Assembly (NCBI GenBank): GCA_020723405.1
Contig: DYIY01000026.1
Span: 1-41,793, forward strand
Source of the DNA: Thiobacillus denitrificans
GTDB taxonomy: Bacteria; Pseudomonadota; Gammaproteobacteria; Burkholderiales; Thiobacillaceae
DNA length: 41,793 nucleotides
Direction: 5' to 3'
Numbering within the stretch: position 1 is the stretch's first letter; every line of letters starts with the position of its first letter. Shown one piece after another: positions 1 through 7,050 of this stretch. Below the pieces are notes generated by a model, which was given only the letters and a program-made list of their open reading frames with translations, was not told the origin of the DNA and made no database searches. The position numbers and the translations under genes are program-made.

Positions 1-78
1 TAACCAGCGCTTCGAGTGGGACGCTCCAACAGCCGGCTTCGCCGCCTGTTTCCACGCCCCTCAAGCTAAACGTTCGGC
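1..78 (+). repeat. attC site (cassette recombination site), left end cut by window
   Basis: The window opens inside the 5' core (TAAC) of an attC-like site that ends in GTTCGGC at 72-78, just before the first cassette gene. A central imperfect palindrome with a TTCG turn and a 3' TCAAGCTAAACGTT are typical of integron attC sites. It is closely similar to the site at 3751-3831, so the two cassettes share an attC lineage. The next gene starts four bases after the core, as is common in cassettes. Confidence 0.8.
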
Positions 79-81
79 GTC

Positions 82-777
82 ATGAAACTCGCAGCCTACC
101 TCATACTACTTGTCGGCATAGCCATCCTCGCTTACGCCTACTCAATCGCACCATACAAAGACGAAGCGCTCTTCATGGAGCGGTACATGGCCTTGTCTGC
201 CGGTCAGAGTAACGAGTATTGGCAACTTCGAGACGAAATGCTTACCCCGAAGTTTCAGCTACAGAACTATGGCGGAACTTTAGTCACATTAGCAGTCGCT
301 GTATTCTTCGTTTCACGTAGGGGGTGGCAACAGCTCAAATCTCCCAAGTCACGCGTTGCACTACTTGGGCTTGCGTTTGCAACCCCGTTCCTGACCGTGG
401 GTGCTTATGTTTTCGATCTGTTGCAGGCTTTCGACAGAGGCGAGTTTCCGCACTGGGCAGATTCAATGGGCATTCCGCTTATGGGAGTTCCCGTAAATCT
501 CGTTGTGTTGCTACTCTGGTCAGGTGCTCACTTGGCATTTCTTCGTGGCCCTTACCAGCCTGTGTTTTTGTCTCAAGCAATGTCGCGCCAAGCAAATTGG
601 TGGCTGTTAGTTATCGCGGCGCTTACTGCTTTACTTTCAGTGTTGTTCGCGTTCGAAGGTGCGTACTGGTATGCCATTCCAGGAGTTGCCTGGCTTTACT
701 TCTACGTTTCACTAGCCGCCGTACGTCGTTCAACCTATGCCGCCGAACCCGGCGGTCAATCGGACGCCACGCGATGA
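82..777 (+). CDS. Cassette-encoded multi-pass membrane protein of unknown function
   Basis: This 231-residue protein is not recognised. It has about six hydrophobic segments, near residues 1-22, 63-79, 92-116, 130-155, 171-192 and 195-214, so it is an inner-membrane protein. The ATG lies directly after the attC core, leaving no room for a normal leader, so translation probably depends on upstream cassette transcripts. The last dozen codons run into the gene's own attC site (742 onward), so the C-terminal tail is encoded by recombination-site sequence. The hydrophobic pattern and cassette context support a real gene. Nothing indicates its substrate or role. Confidence 0.75.
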   Translation: MKLAAYLILLVGIAILAYAYSIAPYKDEALFMERYMALSAGQSNEYWQLRDEMLTPKFQLQNYGGTLVTLAVAVFFVSRRGWQQLKSPKSRVALLGLAFATPFLTVGAYVFDLLQAFDRGEFPHWADSMGIPLMGVPVNLVVLLLWSGAHLAFLRGPYQPVFLSQAMSRQANWWLLVIAALTALLSVLFAFEGAYWYAIPGVAWLYFYVSLAAVRRSTYAAEPGGQSDATR

Positions 778-811
778 AGCCGCGTAGCGCCTGTTACCTT
801 GCACGTTACCG
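742..811 (+). repeat. attC site of the first cassette
   Basis: It begins with GCCGAAC (742-748), the exact complement of the GTTCGGC that opens this cassette at 72-78, and ends at GTTACCG (805-811). The interior is palindromic around CGCGATGAAGCCGCG. The pairing of the two cores marks 72-804 as one complete cassette. Confidence 0.75.
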
Positions 812-1017
812 TGAAAGACGCTGACATGAAAATACAAGCCCCCCTCATGTGCGAAGCACATGATTAGAAAGCAAAGAACTATGGCCGCTTCTGCCGTGTC
901 ATGCTCGACCTCACCCCCTGAGGTGTCCTCGCACTCACTGTCACAGACACGAGCCGCTCTCAATATAGGAAAACTTTCATCTTCGGGGGCGAGCCTCGGG
1001 ATCATGATTGGTTAGCC
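805..1017 (+). repeat. ~213 bp repeated cassette-array unit, copy 1
   Basis: This near-identical copy of 2451-2662 differs by five substitutions and one inserted base, all in its first ~95 bases; the last ~115 bases are identical. Identity begins exactly at the attC crossover (GTTACC) and ends at GTTAGCC, so the unit behaves like a very short cassette. A small + strand reading frame opening at GTG 811 is broken here by the extra base near 870. No convincing attC hairpin is visible in its 3' part. Function unknown; a promoter-bearing or non-coding cassette is possible. Confidence 0.7.
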
Positions 1018-1042
1018 GTCACAAATCACCACCACTCCCGCC

Positions 1043-1900
1043 ATGCACAAGTACATCGCCGTCATCGCTTTCTGTATCCCAACAACCTGGTCGCTTGCCC
1101 AAGAAATTCCGATAGACGAGGAAGGCTTTACTAAGATCGCGGCGGAGCGGGTGCAACGCGAGCTTCCCTCGTACGACATCAAGCCAACGATCCGGCTGAC
1201 GCTTGAAGGCAAGCGCGCTGATGGTGAATCAACAGGCCAAATGAGCCTTGATCGCGTCTACGCCTTCTGTTCGAGAAACGCTCGGAATTGCAGCACCGCA
1301 CTGGATCAATACGCAAAGGGAGTCGGCGAGGCGATCAACGAGCGCGATCGCCCGATCGACAAGTCGATGGTGAGAATTGCCGTTCGCCCAGTAGAGTATG
1401 TTGATCGGGTGAAGAAGCAGATGGGCTCAGGCGCAGCGCCCATCTACGGCCGCCCCATCGGTGCCGGACTCGCGCTCGTTCCCGTTCTGGACTACACACG
1501 CTCAATTCGCTTCGTTGGGGAGAAGGATCTTCCGAAGCTTCAAGTCACTGAAGATGAAGCGTTCAAGGTCGGCGAGCAGAATGTTCGTGCGAGTGTCAAA
1601 CCTCTCTCGGAAGTTACCCCGACTCCTGGGCCGAACTCCTTTGGCAGCATCACAGGTGAAGACTATGCATCCAGCCGCATCGCCTTTCATGACGATTGGA
1701 AGGTGCTCTCTGAAAGGTTGAACGGGAATCTGATTGTTATGCTGCCAGCACCCGACGTTCTCCTGTACGGCGACGGATCAACTCCCGCAGGCGTTGAGGC
1801 ATTGCGAACCTTCGGTCGCGACATGGCAAAGAAGTCATCCCGCCCCCTCTCCCAAGTCGTCTTGCGCTGGACACCGAGTGGTTGGGACGAGCTGAAATGA
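1043..1900 (+). CDS. Secreted cassette protein, DUF1444-like
   Basis: The 285-residue product has a signal peptide of about 19 residues (hydrophobic stretch, then SLAQ), so it is probably periplasmic. The centre, with an invariant-looking GLALVPVLDY followed by a predicted mixed alpha/beta stretch, resembles DUF1444 (YtpQ-like) proteins; I give this similarity low weight. The gene starts 26 bases after the GTTAGCC core of its cassette and ends about 90 bases before its attC. Base composition is lower in GC than in the nitrate genes, consistent with acquisition by cassette capture. No catalytic residues are recognised. Confidence 0.7.
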   Translation: MHKYIAVIAFCIPTTWSLAQEIPIDEEGFTKIAAERVQRELPSYDIKPTIRLTLEGKRADGESTGQMSLDRVYAFCSRNARNCSTALDQYAKGVGEAINERDRPIDKSMVRIAVRPVEYVDRVKKQMGSGAAPIYGRPIGAGLALVPVLDYTRSIRFVGEKDLPKLQVTEDEAFKVGEQNVRASVKPLSEVTPTPGPNSFGSITGEDYASSRIAFHDDWKVLSERLNGNLIVMLPAPDVLLYGDGSTPAGVEALRTFGRDMAKKSSRPLSQVVLRWTPSGWDELK

Positions 1901-1991
1901 CGGCTCTCAAGTCGCTCGCCCTAAGTGATTGATTGAAAATGAACTGTTTTGAGCGACTTTCGGGCGATTTGCGGCCCTTGTCCGATTACCC

Positions 1992-2051
1992 CGCTAACCC
2001 TTCCTTCAAGCGGACAAGCCTTCGGCACGCCGTTTAAGTCAAACGTGTGGG
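1992..2051 (+). repeat. attC site after the DUF1444-like cassette
   Basis: It begins CGCTAAC, matching the complement of the cassette's opening GTTAGC (1011-1016), and continues through CTTCAAGCGGAC, a short CTTCGG turn and GTCAAACGTG. The 3' core is GTGTGGG rather than the usual GTTRRRY. This is a short site of about 60 bases, close to the common compact attC class. Confidence 0.75.
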
Positions 2052-2057
2052 GTTTCT

Positions 2058-2345
2058 ATGCCTTGGTATAAATGCTCCGTAGTTGGCGAAGATTTCCCAG
2101 GCGTTATTGTGGGTAAATCAGTTCCCATTGGGTTCTATACAACACGCTATGTTGAGGCCAACTCTATCGAAGATGCAGAAATCCTCGCCCTTAACATCCT
2201 GAAGGCCGAGCCACAATTACAACTCCCTGAAGGCACTCAAAAACCAACATCAGCGCGGGTCACGTTTGAAAATATCGTTGAAATAGAAACACCTTTAACA
2301 CCAATCGTGCAACATGGTTTCGCGTTTTTCGAGATGGGCAGCTAG
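2058..2345 (+). CDS. Small cassette protein of unknown function
   Basis: A 95-residue soluble protein starting MPWYKC. The gene starts seven bases after the attC core and is followed by another attC-like site, so it occupies its own cassette. The N-terminal pattern (WYKC, then ENFPG-like EDFPG and a GFYTTRYVEA stretch followed by EDAE) looks like a conserved hypothetical family that I associate with proteobacterial cassettes, without a known role. No signal peptide or membrane segment is present. The frame is unambiguous because it fills the space between the two recombination sites. Confidence 0.65.
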   Translation: MPWYKCSVVGEDFPGVIVGKSVPIGFYTTRYVEANSIEDAEILALNILKAEPQLQLPEGTQKPTSARVTFENIVEIETPLTPIVQHGFAFFEMGS

Positions 2346-2357
2346 TTGCAATGCATC

Positions 2358-2457
2358 CCACTAACTCAACCCCTAATATTGCGCTCAAGTTCGTTCCAGC
2401 CTTCGGCCTCCACGGGACGCGCCGCGAGCGGCGCGCCCCTTACCTAAAACGTTACCG
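2358..2457 (+). repeat. Long attC-like site
   Basis: A roughly 100-base site runs from CCACTAACTCAACCCC to AAACGTTACCG. The centre is a strong palindrome (ACGCGCCGCGAGCGGCGCG) and the 3' part CCTTACCTAAAACGTT is typical of attC. The 5' boundary is uncertain by a few bases. Copy 2 of the repeated unit starts at its crossover point (2451). Confidence 0.65.
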
Positions 2458-2662
2458 TGAAAGCCGCTGACATGAAGATACAATCCCCCCTCATGTGCGA
2501 AGCCATGATTAGAAAGCAAAGAAATATGGCCGATTCTGCCGTGTCATGCTCGACCTCACCCCCTGAGGTGTCCTCGCACTCACTGTCACAGACACGAGCC
2601 GCTCTCAATATAGGAAAACTTTCATCTTCGGGGGCGAGCCTCGGGATCATGATTGGTTAGCC
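2451..2662 (+). repeat. ~212 bp repeated cassette-array unit, copy 2
   Basis: Second copy of the unit at 805-1017, again bounded by GTTACC on the left and GTTAGCC on the right. In this copy a + strand frame from GTG 2457 stays open for 67 codons to just before the next cassette. The reverse strand also has an open frame (2650 down to 2444) whose first part is identical in both copies. Neither product is recognised. The perfect identity of the last ~115 bases against variation in the first ~95 suggests selection or recent exchange in the 3' part. Confidence 0.7.
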
Positions 2663-2682
2663 TCCATATACATCCGACGCTC

Positions 2683-3315
2683 ATGTCCGCATCGATCATC
2701 ATTCTTCTCGCCGTCGCCGTGACAGTTCTAATCGCTGTTGCATGGCGTTTTGCTTCACGTCGCCAGAGTCTCCCGTGTCCGGTCTGGCTGCGTTGGCTCG
2801 TAGAACTAGACAACCCATTCACGAAAACCAACCGGGCTGCATTCATTGTTGAAACGCTCGCGCTCTCGCATGGCAAGACGGTTCTAGACGCAGGGTGTGG
2901 CCCAGGGCGCCTGACAGTTCCTTTAGCCCGGAGCGTTGGCGCGGCCGGCAGCGTTGTTGCGTTGGACATCCAGCCCGGGATGCTTGCCCGAGCAAAAGCC
3001 AAGACGGAGGCTGCTGGTCAAGCAAACGTGCAATTTGTCGCTGCGGGACTAGGTGACGGCATGCTGCCCGCAAGTCACTTTGACCGAGCGGTCTTGGTCA
3101 CCGTCCTTGGCGAAATTCCTTATCCCGCAGTTGCTCTTGCCGAGTTGTTTGGTGCTCTTAAGTCAGGGGGCCTTCTCGCCATTGTTGAGGTCATCTTCGA
3201 TCCGCACTTCCAATCCCGAAGCACCGTCACTCGCCTTGCAGCTTCAGTTGGCTTTCGTGAGCGAGCATTTTTTGGTCACAGCTTGGCGTATGTCATTCAC
3301 TTTGAGAAGCCATGA
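2683..3315 (+). CDS. Class I SAM-dependent methyltransferase, membrane-anchored
   Basis: This 210-residue protein begins with a hydrophobic helix (residues 2-18), which would anchor it in the inner membrane, followed by a Rossmann-type methyltransferase. Motif I is LDAGCGPGRLT near residue 68, with an acidic residue after strand 2 (ALDIQPG) and a later FDRAVLVTVLGEIP motif. The substrate cannot be told; ubiE/menG-like small-molecule methyltransferases share this pattern. I chose ATG 2683 because it follows the GTTAGCC cassette core by about 20 bases; an upstream TTG at 2653 would lie in the repeated unit. The gene ends four bases before its attC-like site. Confidence 0.75.
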   Translation: MSASIIILLAVAVTVLIAVAWRFASRRQSLPCPVWLRWLVELDNPFTKTNRAAFIVETLALSHGKTVLDAGCGPGRLTVPLARSVGAAGSVVALDIQPGMLARAKAKTEAAGQANVQFVAAGLGDGMLPASHFDRAVLVTVLGEIPYPAVALAELFGALKSGGLLAIVEVIFDPHFQSRSTVTRLAASVGFRERAFFGHSLAYVIHFEKP

Positions 3316-3318
3316 GGC

Positions 3319-3389
3319 GGCCAGCCCATCATTCCGACGGAACTTGAGCATAGAGCCGCGCAAGGCCGGTGAATTCAAACGTGTTGGGC
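3319..3389 (+). repeat. Degenerate attC site
   Basis: It runs from GGCCAGC to GTTGGGC. The arms CATCATTCCGACGG and CCGGTGAATTCAAACG are attC-like, but the 5' core has GGCCAGC where GGCTAAC would pair with the cassette start at 2656. It lies directly after the methyltransferase stop codon, as expected for a cassette end. Confidence 0.6.
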
Positions 3390-3392
3390 ACC

Positions 3393-3731
3393 ATGATTAA
3401 CATGACTATTTCGATGTTGAGCGTATTTCGCCGCAACATTGTCAGCGCTTTTCTTGGTGCGTTGTTACTTGCGCTCATTTATCACATTGGATTTCTATTA
3501 ATCACGTCGGATATGCAGCCTGAGTCATTGTGGTCCGTGTGGGCACATATTGCGTTTTTGTGGGTTCCTGTTCTTATGTCAGGTGCATTCTTTCATTGGG
3601 TCTGCAATATGCTTGGCTATTCACGTATTCGCAGTGTGCTTCAGGATATTGTCGCTGCCGTTCTTGCTCCTGTTATTTCCATGGTCTTGGCCAGCCTCAT
3701 AGTGTTTGGCAATCTCCCAACCATAAAGTGA
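3393..3731 (+). CDS. Cassette-encoded small membrane protein
   Basis: A 112-residue protein with three to four hydrophobic helices (residues about 15-33, 50-68 and 85-108), unrecognised. The start at ATG 3393 follows the GTTGGGC core (3383-3389) by three bases; a second in-frame ATG lies at residue 4. The gene ends 19 bases before the GCCCAAC core of the next attC, so it forms a complete cassette. It is low in GC relative to the rest of the window. Confidence 0.65.
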   Translation: MINMTISMLSVFRRNIVSAFLGALLLALIYHIGFLLITSDMQPESLWSVWAHIAFLWVPVLMSGAFFHWVCNMLGYSRIRSVLQDIVAAVLAPVISMVLASLIVFGNLPTIK

Positions 3732-3750
3732 GCCAGGTGAACGAAATCTC

Positions 3751-3831
3751 GCCCAACAGGTGCATCGAGTGGGGCGCTCCAACAGTCGGCTTCGCCGCTT
3801 GTTTCCGCCCCCCTCAAGCTGCACGTTGGGC
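3751..3831 (+). repeat. attC site with perfect paired cores; last of the array
   Basis: This is the cleanest attC in the window: it begins GCCCAAC (3751-3757) and ends GTTGGGC (3825-3831), perfect complements, with an imperfect stem around GGCTTCGCC between them. It belongs to the cassette opening at 3383. No further attC is seen downstream, so the array probably ends here. Confidence 0.85.
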
Positions 3832-3970
3832 TTTTCCATCCTAGGGCGTTTCCAGGATCCCCAATCCTTCGGTCAACCTGTCCGCCTGATTGCAACTCGC
3901 CTGCCCAACTTGGCGACTGCTCGGGCGTATCGTTTGCGGACTCGACATTTGGTTTTCCTCGTGGCTCTGG

Positions 3971-4368
3971 ATGAACAGTAAACCCCTTCGATACTATTCA
4001 GCCAAACCATCTTACGAACTTGACGTCAGGGAGTACCAGGTCGCCATCGCAGCAGGGAAGAAGTTCATCGTCCCTGATACCCGCACCGCAGACTCCACTT
4101 CGAAGGAGCATATCCTGAGCGCCCTATCCATCCCCCTCCCCACGATGACGGATGCATCAACGTTTTCCAGCGACGGGAACGCCATTGTGGTTACCTGCTT
4201 GGAGCGCATTGGCTGCCAAGTTCAACCAAGGATGCCCTGAACATGACTAAACCGGGATTTCACATCAAAGGTCTCGTGGGCGGCCTTGACTGTTGGAAGC
4301 GGGAGGGTCGCCCAGCCAATACAGATGCCGTCGGCGCTGCGGTCAACGCCCGCTGCGGTGGCGATTGA
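3971..4368 (+). pseudogene. Rhodanese-domain protein, frameshifted
   Basis: Two consecutive frames together give one rhodanese fold. The first (3971-4240) contains FIVPDTRTADS and HILSALSIPLP, the usual N-terminal rhodanese motifs, then IVVTCLERIGC at the active-site position. The second (about 4216-4368, +2 frame) continues with GFHIKGLVGGLDCWKREGRP, the classic C-terminal rhodanese ending. The switch falls near 4211-4218. Read in either single frame the domain is incomplete, so the gene is probably inactive unless this is a sequencing error or programmed shift. It lies just outside the cassette array. Rhodaneses transfer sulfane sulfur; the specific role is unknown. Confidence 0.65.
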
Positions 4369-4379
4369 GCCGACTCCCC

Positions 4380-4808
4380 ATGGACATCCTCTACCGCGAC
4401 GATGCCGACATTTCCGTTGAGACGGCCATCGACCTCTATCGGCGTTCCACCCTCGGTGAGCGGCGGCCGGTTGATCGGCCGGACATATTTGCGGGCATGT
4501 TGAAGAACGCCAACCTCCTGATTTCCGCGTGGCATGGCCAGCATCTGGTGGGGATCGCGCGCTCGCTTACGGACTTCAGCTATGTGGCATACCTCGCAGA
4601 CCTTGCCGTTGATGCGGCATATCAGCGACAGGGTATCGGCAGAAGGCTCATCCAGGAAACAAGACAAAGGCTCGGGCGCGAGTGCATGGTGGTGTTGCTG
4701 GCGGCACCCAAGGCCAATGCTTACTACCCGAAACTTGGTTTTGAACACAATCCGCGGGCCTGGATGCTGCGGAGTGGTGAGCGTGGATCGAGACCGGTCA
4801 GCCAATAA
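4380..4808 (+). CDS. GNAT-family N-acetyltransferase
   Basis: This 142-residue protein has the acetyl-CoA binding signature of the GNAT fold: strand 4 LADLAVDAAYQRQGIGRRL (Q/R-x-x-G-x-G/A as QRQGIGR, residues about 83-89), followed by the C-terminal YYPKLGFEH motif typical of the family. It probably acetylates a small amine or peptide; the substrate is not evident. The start at ATG 4380 is 11 bases after the rhodanese remnant stop; earlier codons in this frame encode sequence unlike the family. The next gene (DUF1330) follows within 25 bases, so these may be co-transcribed. Confidence 0.8.
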   Translation: MDILYRDDADISVETAIDLYRRSTLGERRPVDRPDIFAGMLKNANLLISAWHGQHLVGIARSLTDFSYVAYLADLAVDAAYQRQGIGRRLIQETRQRLGRECMVVLLAAPKANAYYPKLGFEHNPRAWMLRSGERGSRPVSQ

Positions 4809-4832
4809 CCGAACTGTTGTGCACCTTCTACC

Positions 4833-5156
4833 ATGACCATGGATATCGAATCAGCCAAGCAGCCCCCGGCCCCGGGCGCCTATGTGATCGGGCAGATCAC
4901 GGTGCGGGATGAGGCTCTGTGGGCCGAGTACCGCAGCAGGGTGCCGGAAACCCTGGTCCCCTGGCGGGGGGAACTGGTCTTTCGCGGCAAGCAGGCACTG
5001 GCTCTGGCCGGCCAATGTCTCCACCCGGACGTGGTGGTGATCCGCTTTCCTTCCCTGGGTTCGGTGAACGACTGGTACCGATCGCCGGCCTACCAGGCCC
5101 TCATTCCCTTGCGTGAGCAGGCGGCGGACATGGTGCTGCTGGTGTATGAGACCTAG
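4833..5156 (+). CDS. DUF1330 family protein
   Basis: This 107-residue protein matches the DUF1330 pattern: YVIGQITVRDEALWAEYR near the N-terminus and a C-terminal half with VVIRFPSLGSVNDWYRSPAYQALI. The family adopts a dimeric ferredoxin-like (alpha-beta barrel) fold and has no settled function. The start is ATG 4833; MDIES two residues later is an alternative. It lies between the GNAT and LysE-type genes on the same strand with short gaps. Confidence 0.8.
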   Translation: MTMDIESAKQPPAPGAYVIGQITVRDEALWAEYRSRVPETLVPWRGELVFRGKQALALAGQCLHPDVVVIRFPSLGSVNDWYRSPAYQALIPLREQAADMVLLVYET

Positions 5157-5210
5157 AAGCCTGCCGGTTTTTTGCATCGCCGGCTTCGAATCGGCTGCCA
5201 TCGGTTTCCC

Positions 5211-5873
5211 ATGACGGTTGCATTCCCGCCCTGGCCCCTGCTTTCTGCTTTCCTGCTGGCCAGCCTGGTGCTGGCCGCCTCTCCGGGGCCGGGGGTGATG
5301 TACATCGTTGCCCGAAGTCTGGCGCAGGGGCGACGGGTGGGTCTGGTTTCGGTGGCGGGCGTGGCCCTGGGCAACCTGGGCAATGCGCTGGCGGCGGCGT
5401 TGGGGTTGGCGGCGATCTTCGCCGTATCGCCCCTGGCCTTTCTGATGCTGAAGTATGCGGGGGCCGTGTATCTCATCCATCTTGGAGTGAAGTTGCTTCG
5501 CAGGCCCAGACAGGGTGCGTTGCAGCCGGTTGCCGAGCCGGCTGCACGGGTGTTCCGCGCAGGCTTGTTCGTTGCCCTGCTGAACCCCAAGACCACGCTG
5601 TTCTTCACCGCCTTCCTGCCCCAGTTCCTGGAGCCGGGTGCAGATCCCTGGGGGCAGAGCCTGGCCCTGGGGGGGCTGTTCGTCGCCCTGGCGGCGCTGA
5701 CGGACGGCGCCTATGCCCTGGCGGCCGGATGGGTGGCGCCGCGCTTGCGGCATGGACCGGTCGTGGGCTGGGGACGCGGGTTGGGGGGTGGGGTATGCAT
5801 CGGGCTGGGCGCCTTCGCCGCCTTGTCCGGGTCTCTGGAGTCTTTCCAGGCGCCGGTGGGTCCACTTCCCTGA
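5211..5873 (+). CDS. LysE/RhtB-family amino acid exporter
   Basis: This 220-residue membrane protein has the LysE family N-terminal signature: a first helix followed by ASPGPGVMYIVARSLAQGRRVGL (residues about 24-46), then about five further helices. The family exports amino acids such as lysine, threonine or homoserine lactones at the inner membrane; the substrate here cannot be assigned. I use ATG 5211, which places the first helix at the N-terminus; 5172 would add residues unlike the family. The last third is glycine-rich. It is 50 bases after the DUF1330 stop. Confidence 0.8.
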   Translation: MTVAFPPWPLLSAFLLASLVLAASPGPGVMYIVARSLAQGRRVGLVSVAGVALGNLGNALAAALGLAAIFAVSPLAFLMLKYAGAVYLIHLGVKLLRRPRQGALQPVAEPAARVFRAGLFVALLNPKTTLFFTAFLPQFLEPGADPWGQSLALGGLFVALAALTDGAYALAAGWVAPRLRHGPVVGWGRGLGGGVCIGLGAFAALSGSLESFQAPVGPLP

Positions 5874-5923
5874 CGGGCCATGGCGTCGCTCTCGCATTCT
5901 TTTCTCCGGGAGGGGCAAGCCCG

Positions 5924-5953
5924 TTGACAGCCCTTTGCGGCCGCCGCCAGAAT
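5924..5953 (+). promoter_or_regulatory. Candidate sigma-70 promoter before the leader of the EamA/chorismate mutase operon
   Basis: A perfect -35 TTGACA (5924-5929) is followed after 18 bases by CAGAAT (5948-5953), a fair -10. Transcription would start near 5960 and run through a short Trp-containing reading frame and a terminator before the exporter gene. Confidence 0.5.
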
Positions 5954-6004
5954 CGAGCCATGTCCCCTCTTCACCTGTCCTCCGTCGCCCCCTGCCAGCG
6001 CGTA

Positions 6005-6058
6005 ATGCGTGCCTGGCGATTTGTCATGGGCGGCCCGGGGCCGGCGCGACGATGGTGA
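6005..6058 (+). CDS. Possible leader peptide with Trp codons
   Basis: A 17-codon frame, MRAWRFVMGGPGPARRW, ends 26 bases before a strong terminator and just after a candidate promoter. It contains two Trp codons, one as the final codon before TGA, and one Phe. A longer in-frame version starts at ATG 5960. The order promoter, aromatic-rich leader, terminator, aromatic-pathway gene is that of a classical attenuator. However, the Trp codons are not in tandem and no good ribosome binding site is visible, so this is only a candidate. Confidence 0.35.
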   Translation: MRAWRFVMGGPGPARRW

Positions 6059-6084
6059 TCTGAACAACTGAATCCCTCTTCGCC

Positions 6085-6125
6085 AAGGCCGCGGTCCCGC
6101 AAGGAACCGCGGCCTTTTCGTTTTT
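6085..6125 (+). terminator. Strong rho-independent terminator / attenuator hairpin
   Basis: A 14-base stem (AAGGCCGCGGTCCC against GGAACCGCGGCCTT, one mismatch) closes a GCAA tetraloop and is followed by TTCGTTTTT. It sits 23 bases before the exporter start, in the leader of the EamA/chorismate mutase pair. It is either the distal terminator of the LysE gene or, more likely given the promoter at 5924, an attenuator. Confidence 0.8.
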
Positions 6126-6147
6126 GCCGTCCGTGAATGGAAATGCC

Positions 6148-7050
6148 ATGTCCGTCCCCATCGCCTATCTCTCGGTGGTCCTCATCTGGTCCACCACGCC
6201 CCTGGCCATCCAATGGAGCGCCCTGGGCACCGATTTCGCCTTTGCCGTGCTGGCCAGGATGGTCATCGGCGTGGTCCTGGCCGCGCTCATCGTGACGGTC
6301 TGGCGCGTCGGCATGCCCATGCACCGGGAAGCCCGCCAGACCTATCTGGCCGGGGGCCTGGGCCTGTTCGGCGCCATGATCTGCACCTACTGGGGGGCCC
6401 AGTTCATCAGTTCCGGCCTGGTGTCGGTGCTGTTCGGCCTGGCGCCCCTGGTGACCAGCCTGCTGGCGGCCCTGTGGCTCAAGGAAGGCGCACTGGCCCC
6501 GGCCCGGCTGGCCGGCATGGCTCTGGGCCTGGCGGGTCTGGCCGTGGTGTTCCAGGCGGAACGGGGCAGCAACGGGCCCCATGCCGGGGCCGGGGTGCTG
6601 GCCCTGCTGCTGGCGGTGGTCATCTATTCCGCCAGCCTGGTGTGGGTGAAGCGCATCGGCGACCGCAGCCCGCCCCTGGCCATCACCACCGGTACCCTGA
6701 CGGTGTCGTTGCCCCTGTTCGCCCTGGTCTGGTGGGTGGCGGGGGGCAGCCTGCCCGAGCAGGTGCCGGCCCGGGCAGGGGCGGCCATCGTCTATCTGGG
6801 GGTGTTCGGTTCGGTGCTGGGCTTTGCCCTCTACTACTACATCATCCGCCACCTGGAGGCGGGCCGGGTGGCTCTCATCACCCTGCTCACGCCGGTGCTG
6901 GCCCTGCTGCTGGGCATCACCCTCAACGGCGAGACGGTGCCGGGCCGGGTGTGGCTGGGCAGCGCCGCCATCCTGCTGGGCCTGGCCATCTTCCAGTGGG
7001 GCGGTGGGGCCTTGCCGGCCAGGAACCCCAATAAGGAGCAAACGACATGA
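6148..7050 (+). CDS. EamA/DMT-family transporter
   Basis: This 300-residue protein has ten hydrophobic segments and the two EamA repeats of the drug/metabolite superfamily, with the second repeat ending in a typical LLGITLNGE and a short C-terminal tail. Members often export amino acids or metabolites. Its stop overlaps the start of a chorismate mutase (ATGA), so the two are translationally coupled, and an aromatic compound is a plausible substrate, as for YddG; this is inference. I chose ATG 6148 because the upstream TTG and GTG alternatives begin within the leader immediately after the terminator. Confidence 0.8.
   Translation: MSVPIAYLSVVLIWSTTPLAIQWSALGTDFAFAVLARMVIGVVLAALIVTVWRVGMPMHREARQTYLAGGLGLFGAMICTYWGAQFISSGLVSVLFGLAPLVTSLLAALWLKEGALAPARLAGMALGLAGLAVVFQAERGSNGPHAGAGVLALLLAVVIYSASLVWVKRIGDRSPPLAITTGTLTVSLPLFALVWWVAGGSLPEQVPARAGAAIVYLGVFGSVLGFALYYYIIRHLEAGRVALITLLTPVLALLLGITLNGETVPGRVWLGSAAILLGLAIFQWGGGALPARNPNKEQTT

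Noticed and set aside
730-1005. Reverse-strand frame across the repeated unit as a gene
   Set aside because: Only the part inside the repeat is shared, the C-termini differ by the indel and the reading crosses an attC site; no start signals or homology were recognised.
4209-4400. A further attC after the rhodanese remnant
   Set aside because: No paired GTTRRRY/RYYYAAC cores or palindromic centre were found between 3832 and 4833.
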